This document shows positions 8,344 through 15,599 of a DNA stretch of 23,255 nt, one piece after another. The notes under the pieces are model-generated. The model was not told the DNA's origin and did not search any database. It worked only from the letters and a program-made list of their open reading frames with translations. The stretch comes from JBBIVB01 sp964567515 (GTDB lineage: Bacteria; Patescibacteriota; Patescibacteriia; Veblenbacterales; UBA10138): contig CAZMMW010000007.1 in NCBI GenBank assembly GCA_964567515.1, forward strand, positions 1-23,255, written 5' to 3'. The first letter of the stretch is position 1. Every line of letters begins with the position of its first letter. The position numbers and the translations under genes are program-made.

Positions 8344-8739
8344 TTATTGGCTAAGTTTTAAATAAAGTTTATCCAACTGCCCCTTAAAACTCAAATCATA
8401 TCGTTCGCCATTTATCGTCACCATTACCCCGCCTAATAAATGAGGTTTAAGTTGCCAATCAATATGACAATCGGCAGCTAAAGAATTTTTAATTTGTTTA
8501 CTGATAGTCTGTTTCTCTGTCGCTGATAATTCCCTGCCGGTAGCCACTACCACTTTAATTTGACCAGTAACTTCGTGCCACAAATCATCCAGTTCCTGAA
8601 ATATTCTCCTGCGCCAACCAAAATGTTTATTAATGATCACCCGTTGCCAAAATTTAGAAATTATAGCTTCATAACCGGTCGGTGTTTGTAAAACCTCTGT
8701 TAATAATTCGTTAGCGTAAGTACGGGGAGTTCTTTTCAT
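8344..8739 (-). CDS. atpH: F1F0 ATP synthase subunit delta, short form
   Basis: At 131 residues this is about 45 shorter than usual delta/OSCP subunits (about 175-180). The C-terminal domain is recognisable: a TGRELSATEKQTI stretch, PHLLGGVMVTINGE and a final helix after LSFKGQLDKL. The N-terminal part that normally forms a six-helix bundle gripping the top of the alpha subunits is reduced to about 55 residues: a first helix (RTYANELLTEVL) and material like the last two helices. The loss therefore looks internal to the bundle. It sits 6 nt after atpF and before atpA, the standard place, which supports the call despite low similarity. Confidence 0.85.
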   Translation of the reverse strand: MKRTPRTYANELLTEVLQTPTGYEAIISKFWQRVIINKHFGWRRRIFQELDDLWHEVTGQIKVVVATGRELSATEKQTISKQIKNSLAADCHIDWQLKPHLLGGVMVTINGERYDLSFKGQLDKLYLKLSQ

Positions 8740-8745
8740 AAATTA

Positions 8746-9264
8746 CTATTTACTATGAGACTGCTTTTTTACAACCTCCTGTAGCGACTCCTCTACTACC
8801 TTACGATCCAACGCCGGAGTTACTGTCTTACCTAATATTTTAACTACCGCTTGCACTACTAAACTAGCCGCTTGTCGTTTTACTTCTTGTAATAACCGCT
8901 CTTTTTCTGTGGCAAATTTCTGTTTTTCTTCCTGCAAAACTTTGGTTGCCTCAGCTCGTACCCTAGTTAAGGTTTCTTGTCTTTGTGCTTCAGCCGCGGC
9001 CTCGGCCTCTTGTCTAATGCGTTCAGCTTGTTGTTTCGCCTCTTTAATCACTTCATTCTTGGTAATTGCTAATTGTTTAATTTCATCTTTAATTCTTTTA
9101 GCATCAGATAAACCCTGTTCTATTTCTTGACTACGCTTATCCATGGTGCCCAACAAAGGTTTTAAACCAAAATGCCATACTACCCAAACGACAATACCAA
9201 AATTAATCAACTGCGCTATCATTAATTTCCAATCTATATAAAATGATTTAATAATATCTTCCAT
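8746..9264 (-). CDS. atpF: F1F0 ATP synthase subunit b
   Basis: The 172-residue peripheral stalk subunit. One N-terminal membrane helix (about 14-33, LMIAQLINFGIVVWVVWHFG) is followed by a proline-containing exit (KPLL) and a long, charged, alanine-rich coiled coil from about residue 45 to 150, typical of the b dimer. It follows atpE after a 72-nt spacer occupied by a large stem-loop. Only one b gene is present, so the stalk is probably a homodimer. Its stop is TAG, 6 nt before atpH. Confidence 0.96.
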   Translation of the reverse strand: MEDIIKSFYIDWKLMIAQLINFGIVVWVVWHFGLKPLLGTMDKRSQEIEQGLSDAKRIKDEIKQLAITKNEVIKEAKQQAERIRQEAEAAAEAQRQETLTRVRAEATKVLQEEKQKFATEKERLLQEVKRQAASLVVQAVVKILGKTVTPALDRKVVEESLQEVVKKQSHSK

Positions 9265-9277
9265 AAAATTTTTATTA

Positions 9278-9338
9278 AGTAATCAACTTTCTACAGTGTC
9301 TCTGATAAACCAGGGACACTGTTTGATAACCGATTACT
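9278..9338 (-). promoter_or_regulatory. two-tier stem-loop overlapping the atpE stop codon
   Basis: Outer arms AGTAATC and GATTACT (9338-9332 and 9284-9278) are perfectly complementary over 7 bp, and the outer arm includes two bases of the atpE stop codon. Inside is a second hairpin at 9321-9294: CAGTGTC pairs with GACACTG, then one mismatch, then CTG pairs with CAG, around a 6-nt loop. No T-run follows, so a Rho-independent terminator is unlikely. A processing or 3'-end stabilising element between atpE and atpF is more plausible. The structure is read by eye and not folded by software. Confidence 0.6.
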
Positions 9339-9546
9339 AGATAGTAAAAGCTATAACAAGCACATAAATGGCGATTGCCTCAGCAAAAGCAGCCGCCAAT
9401 AACATTGGCACCAAAATTTTGCCTGCAGCCTCCGGATTACGACCGATTGATTCCATGGCCTTACTTCCTATTTTACCAATAGCAATGGCTGGTGCGATAC
9501 AACCAATAGCGATAGCAAACGCTTTAGCTATAATTCCGAAATCCAT
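9337..9546 (-). CDS. atpE: F1F0 ATP synthase subunit c (proteolipid)
   Basis: The 69-residue ring-forming proteolipid: two membrane helices joined by the polar loop GRNPEA. The ion-carrying carboxylate is Glu56 in AAAFAEAIAIY. Sodium-type rings carry a Gln in helix 1 and Ser/Thr after the glutamate; here these positions are Ile and Ala-Ile, which suggests proton coupling. Helix 1 has a small-residue packing face (AIGCIAPAIAIG) with an unusual Cys16. An AAAGG Shine-Dalgarno site 8 nt before the ATG is one of the clearest in the operon. Large stem-loops lie on both sides, as if this cistron is set apart for higher expression. Confidence 0.97.
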   Translation of the reverse strand: MDFGIIAKAFAIAIGCIAPAIAIGKIGSKAMESIGRNPEAAGKILVPMLLAAAFAEAIAIYVLVIAFTI

Positions 9547-9565
9547 AATTTTGACCTTTCTTTTG

Positions 9566-9622
9566 GTTGATTAAACTGGCTTCGACAAAATAATTATTTT
9601 TTAATGTCGCCGTTCAATCAAC
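9566..9622 (-). promoter_or_regulatory. long stem-loop between atpB and atpE
   Basis: On the transcript, GTTGATTGAAC pairs with GTTTAATCAAC (11 pairs including one G-U). GGC then pairs with GCC after a 1-nt bulge, and GACA pairs with TGTC after a 3-nt bulge, for 18 pairs in total. The AT-rich loop contains the palindrome AAAATAATTATTTT, which can extend the stem. It begins 19 nt after the atpB stop and ends 19 nt before the atpE start, leaving the AAAGG Shine-Dalgarno site free. No T-run follows, so it is more likely an mRNA processing, stabilising or translation-enhancing element than a terminator. Confidence 0.65.
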
Positions 9623-9641
9623 AATCATTAATTATTAAATA

Positions 9642-10526
9642 TTAATGCTCTTCTTCAGTACTGGCTACTGTAAAATAAACTAGTGTTAACATAGCAAATA
9701 TTAAAGCCTGAATAATGCCCACTATTACTTCCAAAAATATAAAAGGAATCGGTGCTATAAAGGCAAAAATAATCGCAATTGAGATAAGTAATACTTCGCC
9801 GGCAAAAATATTTCCAAATAATCGAAAAGACAAGGAAGCTACTTTAGCCACTTCACCAACTATCTCTATTAAGCCAACAAAAAATTTAATTGGATTAAGC
9901 ATAACGATAGTTGGTTCCTTAATAATTTTTTGTGGTATTTCAGCTAAGGCTCGCAAATTAACAAATTTATTAAAATACTTCCAAGCCCCAACCATCACAA
10001 CACCGAAGATATTAGCACCAAACACGGACATCACAGCTAGCGCCAAAGTAGTATTAAAATCAGCTGTGGCGCCTCTTAATAAAGGAATAAAAATTTTATG
10101 ACCAGCTGTTTCTTCAATAAATCCAATAGAACCAACTCCCGGCAATAAACCTAACCAGTTGTTAAGTAAAATAAATAAAAATAAACCGAAAACTAAAGGA
10201 AAAATTCTTAAAGTTTTTTTTCTATCGCCAGTGACTGAATCGGCTATTTTTAAAGCCCCTTCTGTAATTATTTCTACCACCGCCTGAAGCCGAGAAGGAA
10301 TTTGTTTAATAATCTTACTCAAACTAATAAAAAAAACAGCTAGTAATATCACCGCTAACCAAGAATTAAGTAATGAATTAGTAACTGTAAAATTACTAAC
10401 ATTAAAGATTGGTTCGGGGTAAAGTGGAACTTCGTGTTTAATTTCGTTACTACTAACACCAGTCTTAGTTGATGGCGCTTCATCAACTAAATGATTAACT
10501 ACTAGGGTTTCTTGAGCTATGATCAT
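9642..10526 (-). CDS. atpB: F1F0 ATP synthase subunit a
   Basis: The 294-residue membrane stator subunit forming the proton half-channels. The essential arginine is visible in SLSFRLFGNIFAGE (Arg235), and the family's N-terminal features (LLNNWLGLLPG) and final helices are all present. The N-terminal 50 residues before the first membrane helix are poorly conserved. The ATG at 10526 makes the gene overlap the end of the atpZ/I gene by 32 nt, which suggests translational coupling. An AAAGG lies 13 nt upstream. No nearer ATG, GTG or TTG gives a better start. The stop is 19 nt before the stem-loop preceding atpE. Confidence 0.96.
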   Translation of the reverse strand: MIIAQETLVVNHLVDEAPSTKTGVSSNEIKHEVPLYPEPIFNVSNFTVTNSLLNSWLAVILLAVFFISLSKIIKQIPSRLQAVVEIITEGALKIADSVTGDRKKTLRIFPLVFGLFLFILLNNWLGLLPGVGSIGFIEETAGHKIFIPLLRGATADFNTTLALAVMSVFGANIFGVVMVGAWKYFNKFVNLRALAEIPQKIIKEPTIVMLNPIKFFVGLIEIVGEVAKVASLSFRLFGNIFAGEVLLISIAIIFAFIAPIPFIFLEVIVGIIQALIFAMLTLVYFTVASTEEEH

Positions 10527-10782
10527 TGTGATATTTTACCTTTCTTGCCTCTTTTTCAGTTTCTTTAATATATTTATAAGCTATACGATAAACGAAAATT
10601 CCTGCGATAATGGTTCCGATACAAACCATTGCTACCATGAACCATGGTTCACTATCATATTTTTTATCCAACCATTTACCTAAATAAAGAGCGGCTACTA
10701 TTGGTACTACAATCAAACCAGTGATTTCGGAAAAAATCTGTAATGGCCGTTGCCACCAATTTTTGACTTCCATATCAACCAT
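10495..10782 (-). CDS. AtpZ/AtpI family ATP synthase accessory protein
   Basis: A small protein of about 95 residues with two membrane helices (about EITGLIVVPIVAALYLGKWL and WFMVAMVCIGTIIAGIFVY) separated by the LDKKYDSEPW loop. This is the pattern of AtpZ/AtpI proteins, which head atp operons and are linked to c-ring assembly or divalent-ion uptake. The frame is open up to a GTG at 10809, but that lies only a few bases from the predicted transcription start. I prefer the ATG at 10782 (MVDMEVKNWW); the ATG at 10773 is also possible. No Shine-Dalgarno site helps decide. It overlaps atpB by 32 nt. Confidence 0.85.
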   Translation of the reverse strand: MVDMEVKNWWQRPLQIFSEITGLIVVPIVAALYLGKWLDKKYDSEPWFMVAMVCIGTIIAGIFVYRIAYKYIKETEKEARKVKYHNDHSSRNPSS

Positions 10783-10820
10783 AAAAATCAGATAAAAAAT
10801 TAGATACACTTTAGGGCAAT

Positions 10821-10849
10821 ATTATAACTTGATTATTAAGATGCGTCAA
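10821..10849 (-). promoter_or_regulatory. near-consensus promoter of the atp operon
   Basis: On the minus strand TTGACG (10849-10844) and a perfect TATAAT (10826-10821) are separated by exactly 17 nt, the best housekeeping-sigma promoter in the window. Predicted transcription starts near 10814, giving a leader of roughly 30 nt before the chosen atpZ/I start. Eleven of twelve consensus bases match. Confidence 0.85.
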
Positions 10850-10853
10850 TGAT

Positions 10854-10877
10854 TAATATTACTTTTGGCTAATATTA
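10854..10877 (-). repeat. paired TAATATTA palindromes upstream of the atp promoter
   Basis: Two identical 8-bp palindromes, TAATATTA, at 10854-10861 and 10870-10877, are spaced 16 bp start to start and separated by an eight-base GC-containing linker. They begin five bases upstream of the -35 box, where an UP element or activator site would sit. They may be A/T-rich contacts for the RNA polymerase alpha subunit or a regulator's operator. AT-rich DNA makes chance possible. Confidence 0.4.
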
Positions 10878-10942
10878 GACTAAATTTTAATTCAAAATAA
10901 AACAGAGGTAATCCACATCTCAAAACACACTCTAGTTAAAGG

Positions 10943-10972
10943 ATAAGAGGACCAGAGGGTATCTGTTGTCAA
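10943..10972 (-). promoter_or_regulatory. possible second, upstream atp promoter
   Basis: A perfect TTGACA (10972-10967) is followed after 18 nt by TCTTAT (10948-10943), four of six matches to the -10 box. Transcripts from it would carry a leader of about 150 nt through the main promoter region. It is weaker than the 10821-10849 site. The rest of the 205-nt spacer holds no gene that I can see. Confidence 0.3.
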
Positions 10973-11007
10973 ATTGTGTAAACTTTATTCCCCGCTATAA
11001 AATGACT

Positions 11008-11025
11008 GCGAGATTTATTCCTCGC
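11008..11025 (-). other. small hairpin over the rmuC stop codon
   Basis: GCGAG and CTCGC pair over 5 bp around an 8-nt loop that contains the rmuC TAA. The sequence AGTCATTTTAT follows, a weak T-rich tail. It may contribute to ending the upstream operon before the atp promoter, but stem and tail are both below the usual standard for an intrinsic terminator. Confidence 0.25.
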
Positions 11026-12058
11026 TCTTTGGTTTATCTAAACTTAACGGTTCTATCTCTATAGCTTTGCCAGAAATTTTCATTACATCTTTATCTACTT
11101 TAGCAAATTCTTTATAAGCTGAATTATACATATTTACAGTAGTGCCGAGATTATTACCTAATTTACGCATGTATTCATCGTAAGATAATAGGTGTCTACC
11201 CAAAGCCTCCACGTTTTTTCTAATCTCTTTAGCTGATTCTTCAATCTGCAAAGCTTTCAAACCTTGTAGCACGGTTTGTAAGTAAGCTAAAAAAGAAGTT
11301 GGTGAAACAATAATGACATGCTTTTCTTTAAAAGCATATTCAATTAAGTCACGGGTATTCACTTTTACTGCTCCGACTTGCGCCACTAACAAATCATAAT
11401 AAATTGCCTCGTGGGGAATAAACATAAAAGCAAAATCCATTGTTTTTTCTGCTGGCTTTACATATTTAGCCGTTTCATCAATGCGCGCTTTAAGATCGGC
11501 TTTAAATACTTTTTCCAACCGCTCACGTTCTACCGCATTGCGTTCTTCTGCTAAGCGATTATAATTTTCCAAAGAAAATTTAGAATCTATGGGAATAATT
11601 CGATCTTTAACAAAAACTACCGCATCAACTATAGTACCATCTTTAAATTCATACTGCATTTGATAGCTACCAGTAGGTAATACGTTTTTTAGTAAAGTTT
11701 CTAAATAATATTCACCCAAGACGCCTCGCTGTTTAGGGTTTTTTAAAATATCCTGCAAATTTTGTAACTGGTCGGCAAAATTAACCACCTGCCGATTGGT
11801 TTCATCTAATTTAGTCAAACGCTCTGTCACATCACGAATAATTTTGGTTGATTCACCAAACTGGTGCTGAATAGCTTTAGTGGATTCTCCTAACTTATTA
11901 TCCAAAGTCCTGGTAATCTCATTAAGTTGATTTTGTAGTAATAATAAGCTATTTTGATCCTGCCCTAAGCCTTTGGCAGAACGAGACTTTAACAATAAAA
12001 ATAAGGCGATAAATCCCCCTAAAATCACAGCAGTCAAGATGATAAATTCTGTACTCAT
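11015..12058 (-). CDS. rmuC: RmuC family DNA recombination protein
   Basis: A 347-residue RmuC-type protein, a family linked in E. coli to limiting recombination at inverted repeats. It has an N-terminal membrane anchor (about 5-23), then a coiled-coil region with many Gln/Leu (about 35-105). The core follows with LGEYYLETLL, a GTIVDAVVFVKDRIIPIDSK stretch and FAFMFIPHEAIYYDLL, which resembles a PD-(D/E)XK-like fold. It is the last gene of the glyS-to-rmuC set, starts 19 nt after tatD, and ends before the spacer holding the atp promoter. The biochemical activity of RmuC is not settled. Confidence 0.93.
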   Translation of the reverse strand: MSTEFIILTAVILGGFIALFLLLKSRSAKGLGQDQNSLLLLQNQLNEITRTLDNKLGESTKAIQHQFGESTKIIRDVTERLTKLDETNRQVVNFADQLQNLQDILKNPKQRGVLGEYYLETLLKNVLPTGSYQMQYEFKDGTIVDAVVFVKDRIIPIDSKFSLENYNRLAEERNAVERERLEKVFKADLKARIDETAKYVKPAEKTMDFAFMFIPHEAIYYDLLVAQVGAVKVNTRDLIEYAFKEKHVIIVSPTSFLAYLQTVLQGLKALQIEESAKEIRKNVEALGRHLLSYDEYMRKLGNNLGTTVNMYNSAYKEFAKVDKDVMKISGKAIEIEPLSLDKPKSEE

Positions 12059-12077
12059 ATTATTATTTTAGCATTAT

Positions 12078-12917
12078 TTACAAACTAAATAAATTTTCTG
12101 CGTTTTGTGTGGTAACTTTAACGACCTCATCAAAATCTAGATTTTTTAATTCCGCAATTTTCTTAGCTACTTCCACCACATAAGCCGGCTCATTACGCAT
12201 GCCGCGATAAACCTGGGGAGCCAGATAAGGCGCGTCAGTTTCCACCATTATGCGCTCTAAAGGAGTTTCTTCAATTATCTCCAACAATTCAGAAGTCACG
12301 TTTTTAAAAGTAATAATTCCAGTAAAAGACAATAGAAATCCTAGATGTAAAAATTTTTTAGCTTGTTCACTGTTTCCCAAAAAACAATGGGCTACCCCTT
12401 TTTTAGATAGCTTGTTTTTATTTATTTCCTGTTCTAAAATAATCAACAAATCATCGTAGGCCTCACGACAATGAATAATGATTGGTAAATCAAGTTCGCT
12501 GGACAATTTAATGTGTTGTCTAAATGATTCTTGCTGTTTAATTTTAATCTCTGCCGAATTAATATCGTCCGGAAAATGATAATAATCTAAACCACATTCC
12601 CCTATTGCCACAACCTTATCTACTGCTTTCTGCGCTAAATTTTTATATTTATTGGGATTAAAAACTTCCGCTCTGGTTTTAAAATGAAGCTCATCTTCAT
12701 CTACTTCCTGCTCGTAAAGATGAATGGGATGTAAGCCAATAGCGGCATATAAATTATCGTTTGCTGTTGCTAATTTAACTGCCCGTTCCGAAGTGTCCCA
12801 TTGGCTACCAACATTAATAATACTAGATACGCCGGCCTTGCGTGCTCGTGCTATTACTTTATCTACATCATCCTCAAACGCCCGAAAATTCAAATGGCAA
12901 TGAGTATCAATCAACAT
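12078..12917 (-). CDS. tatD: TatD family metal-dependent hydrolase (DNase)
   Basis: A 279-residue TIM-barrel hydrolase. Metal ligands are all visible: His6 and His8 in DTHCHL, Glu104 in IGECGLDYY, His146 in IIHCREA, His174 in AHCFLG and Asp225 in ETDAPYLAP. TatD enzymes are 3'-5' exonucleases on DNA or RNA in several bacteria. Length is slightly above the typical 255-265 because of an insertion near residues 65-95. It starts 3 nt after cvpA. TatD genes are often placed next to metG, as here with only cvpA between. Confidence 0.95.
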   Translation of the reverse strand: MLIDTHCHLNFRAFEDDVDKVIARARKAGVSSIINVGSQWDTSERAVKLATANDNLYAAIGLHPIHLYEQEVDEDELHFKTRAEVFNPNKYKNLAQKAVDKVVAIGECGLDYYHFPDDINSAEIKIKQQESFRQHIKLSSELDLPIIIHCREAYDDLLIILEQEINKNKLSKKGVAHCFLGNSEQAKKFLHLGFLLSFTGIITFKNVTSELLEIIEETPLERIMVETDAPYLAPQVYRGMRNEPAYVVEVAKKIAELKNLDFDEVVKVTTQNAENLFSL

Positions 12918-12920
12918 TTA

Positions 12921-13454
12921 CTAAATAGATAAATTAACATTCGGTACGTAGGGTTGAATTTTTTCTAAAACTTCCGGTAATAAAGGAATCAATACGCCGG
13001 CTAAAACAATCAGACTTTGCGCTATATCAGAATTAGCAATGGCTTGCAAAAGCCAGATTGGTAAACTGACCGAACCGGCAAAGTATAAAACCAAACCCAA
13101 AATTAAAGCCCCTTCTAACAAACCCAAAGCCGCGCCGCCTAAGCGATTAATGGTTTTTAAAAAAGGTATAAAACTGATAAAACGAAAAATGCGATCTAAT
13201 AAATAAAAAACAAAACCAACTAATCTATTAACTATGATAAAAATAATAAAAAATATCAAAATTTTAAGCCAATCATTGTCATAACCAGTCCAATCAATTA
13301 TTAAAGAAAAAACTGGTAAATATAATAGACCAGCTAACCAAGCGCCAGCAATAGTCCCTAAAAGAGCCCCTAAAGTATGAATAAATCCAAACCACACTCC
13401 AAACCAAATAAAACCAAACAGGATTAAAAGTAAAAAACCATCAACTATTGTCAT
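12921..13454 (-). CDS. CvpA family integral membrane protein
   Basis: A 177-residue protein with four to five hydrophobic segments, beginning MTIVDGFLLLILFGFIWFGVW. It has the glycine-rich region GALLGTIAGAWLAG and the central motif with INRLGGAALGLLEGALI, characteristic of CvpA/colicin V production proteins. The family's function is poorly known and links to envelope stress and purine genes in other bacteria do not apply directly here. It starts 11 nt after metG and ends 3 nt before tatD, so it is co-transcribed with both. Confidence 0.87.
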   Translation of the reverse strand: MTIVDGFLLLILFGFIWFGVWFGFIHTLGALLGTIAGAWLAGLLYLPVFSLIIDWTGYDNDWLKILIFFIIFIIVNRLVGFVFYLLDRIFRFISFIPFLKTINRLGGAALGLLEGALILGLVLYFAGSVSLPIWLLQAIANSDIAQSLIVLAGVLIPLLPEVLEKIQPYVPNVNLSI

Positions 13455-13465
13455 ATGTTTAGAAT

Positions 13466-14911
13466 TTAACTATTAAGCCTAGGAAACAAAGGTGTTGCTT
13501 TAGTAATTGTATCAGCAGTCAGTGCTTGTTGAATAGTCTCGGCGGTTTCGGGCATAAAAGGCCGCAACTGCTTTGCTATCTCTAGTAAAGCCGCACACCA
13601 ACGATCTAATAAAGTAGATAATTCTGATTTATCCATTTCTTTTGTCTTTAGCCATGGTTTTTCTGTGTCAATTTCCTGGTCAATTTCTTTTAGCCAAGAC
13701 CAAATAGTAGTCAAAGCTGAATCAAAACGATACTTTTCCAACGCTTCAACTACTAATTTAGTATTCAGTTTAATTTTTTCTCTTCTTGGTAATTTACCAT
13801 CTAAATATTGTGCCACCATGTTAGTTAAACGTGAAAAAGTATTACCTAAACCATTTTGTAAATCGCTGATATAACGCTGCTGAAATTTTTCCTCACTATA
13901 ATCACCGTCTTCATAAGCTGGAATTTCTCTTAACAAATAATAACGAACTGACTCTGTGCCATATCTTTCAACTAATTTTACCGGGTCAACAGTATTCCCC
14001 AAGGTCTTACTTATCTTTTCATTATTTAATGTGACATAGCCATGGATAAATATTTCTTTAGGTAAAGGTAAATTAGCCGACAGCAATATGGCTGGCCAAT
14101 AAATACAATGAAAACGACTAATGCCTTTGCCAATAACATGAATACGATTAGGATTATCCTGCCACCATTGACGATAAGATTTAGATTCATCGACATAACC
14201 CAAAGCGGTAAGATAATTAGCTAAGGCGTCAAACCAAACATACATTACTTGCGATTCGTCACCAGGAACCGTTACCCCCCAACCTCTAGCGCGTTCCTGT
14301 GAACGAGAAATACTAAAATCTTCCAATCCTTGACGAATAAAAGACAGCATCTCATTTTTTCGGCTAACCGGCACAATCTTAATTTTATCGTTAGCTATTA
14401 ATTCTTCCAGCTGTTTCTGATAGTTTGACAATTTAAAGAAATAATTTTCCTCTGCCACTACCTCTGGTTTTATTTTATGTTCGTGACATTCACCATTAAT
14501 TAGCTCCTTGTCGGTATAAAATTGCTCACAACCAACACAATATAGGCCAGAATATGACTTGCGATAAATATCTACCGATTTGCAAGCGCTCCATAATTTT
14601 TTTGCGCCACGATGATGTCTCTCTTCCGTGGTACGAATGAAATCATTGTTGGTAATATTAAGTATTTGACTTAGCTCACTAAACCTCTTTGACATCTCAT
14701 CAACAAAATCTTTAGTCGTCTGACTAGCCTTTTCAGCCGCTTGAACATTTTTAAGAGCATTCTCATCAGCACCGGTTAAAAACCAAACCTCCTCCCCCAA
14801 CAGACGATGCCAACGAGCTATTACATCGGTTTGAATCAACTCTAAAGCAAAACCAATATGGGGTTTGGCATTTACGTATGGTATGGCTGTTGTAATGTAA
14901 AATTTACCCAT
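13466..14911 (-). CDS. metG: methionyl-tRNA synthetase
   Basis: A 481-residue class I synthetase charging tRNA-Met. The HIGH motif is HIGF (18-21, after PYVNAKP) and the KMSKS motif is KISKT (299-303). One zinc knuckle is present: Cys125, Cys128, Cys142, His145, the single-knuckle type. The anticodon-binding helical domain follows, but the C-terminal EMAP/Trbp-like tRNA-binding domain of many bacterial MetRS is absent. I chose the ATG at 14911, 4 nt after rsmI, because MGKFYITTAIPYVN is the family's standard opening. The open frame extends 36 codons further up to 15019, but that part lies inside rsmI. Confidence 0.97.
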   Translation of the reverse strand: MGKFYITTAIPYVNAKPHIGFALELIQTDVIARWHRLLGEEVWFLTGADENALKNVQAAEKASQTTKDFVDEMSKRFSELSQILNITNNDFIRTTEERHHRGAKKLWSACKSVDIYRKSYSGLYCVGCEQFYTDKELINGECHEHKIKPEVVAEENYFFKLSNYQKQLEELIANDKIKIVPVSRKNEMLSFIRQGLEDFSISRSQERARGWGVTVPGDESQVMYVWFDALANYLTALGYVDESKSYRQWWQDNPNRIHVIGKGISRFHCIYWPAILLSANLPLPKEIFIHGYVTLNNEKISKTLGNTVDPVKLVERYGTESVRYYLLREIPAYEDGDYSEEKFQQRYISDLQNGLGNTFSRLTNMVAQYLDGKLPRREKIKLNTKLVVEALEKYRFDSALTTIWSWLKEIDQEIDTEKPWLKTKEMDKSELSTLLDRWCAALLEIAKQLRPFMPETAETIQQALTADTITKATPLFPRLNS

Positions 14912-14915
14912 AGAT

Positions 14916-15590
14916 TTACTTGCTTTCTTTATTAACAATAACAACAAATTCTCCTTTGGTCGAGGTGGTTTTAAGTTGTTGTAAAATTTCTGCGGCCACG
15001 CCACGATAAATGGTTTCAAATTTTTTAGTCAATTCACGGGCCACAATTAATTCTCTAGTAGGCACCAAAGAAGCCAACTGCTTCAATGTTTTAACTATAC
15101 GATAAGTGGACTCAAAGAAAACTACCGGATACTGATTTTCCATCATTTGTTTAAAAAAAATCTGCCGGCCTTTTTTGTGTGGCGGCCAACCCAAAAAACT
15201 AAATTGTTGTAAATTGATACCAGCCACAGAAATAGCGCATACCAAAGCCGAAGCGCCAGGAATGGGAAATACTTTTACCCCCGATTTTACCGCTTCAGTC
15301 ACCAACAAACCACCTGGATCAGCTACACCTGGTGTTCCAGCATCAGTAATATAAGCTAAAGTTTGTCCTTGTTTTAATAAATATATAATTTTTTTCACCA
15401 CCGTTTCACCGCTATGTTGATGTAACGAGTATAATTTTTTACTTACAGCTAAATGGTTTAATAATTTACTGGCTACCCTGGTATCTTCACACACCACTCC
15501 ATCTACTTTTTGTAATATTCTAATCGCTCTTAAAGTTATATCTTCAAGGTTACCAATGGGAGTGCCCACGATATATAAAACGCCGTACAT
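14916..15590 (-). CDS. rsmI: 16S rRNA (cytidine1402-2'-O)-methyltransferase
   Basis: A 224-residue tetrapyrrole-methylase-fold enzyme that 2'-O-methylates C1402 in the ribosomal decoding centre using S-adenosylmethionine. The opening LYIVGTPIGNLEDIT, EDTR (35-38), DAGTPGVADPG (83-93) and PGAS motifs are all conserved. It lacks the roughly 60-residue C-terminal extension of E. coli RsmI (about 286 residues), a common slim form. It begins 9 nt after the permease gene and ends 4 nt before metG. Confidence 0.95.
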   Translation of the reverse strand: MYGVLYIVGTPIGNLEDITLRAIRILQKVDGVVCEDTRVASKLLNHLAVSKKLYSLHQHSGETVVKKIIYLLKQGQTLAYITDAGTPGVADPGGLLVTEAVKSGVKVFPIPGASALVCAISVAGINLQQFSFLGWPPHKKGRQIFFKQMMENQYPVVFFESTYRIVKTLKQLASLVPTRELIVARELTKKFETIYRGVAAEILQQLKTTSTKGEFVVIVNKESK

Positions 15591-15599
15591 TTTTTATAA

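Noticed and set aside
9715..10101. 128-codon plus-strand open frame opposite atpB
   Set aside because: It is antisense to a strongly conserved gene and its composition (Ile/Ala/Lys/Thr-rich) is what a shadow of membrane-protein DNA gives.
10783..10809. Upstream GTG start for the atpZ/I gene
   Set aside because: It would lie only about five bases from the predicted transcription start and adds nine residues (MYLIFYLIF) not needed by the family.
14912..15019. 36-codon N-terminal extension of the metG frame
   Set aside because: It lies inside the conserved end of rsmI and precedes the standard MetRS opening MGKFYITTAIPYVN, so it is open by chance.
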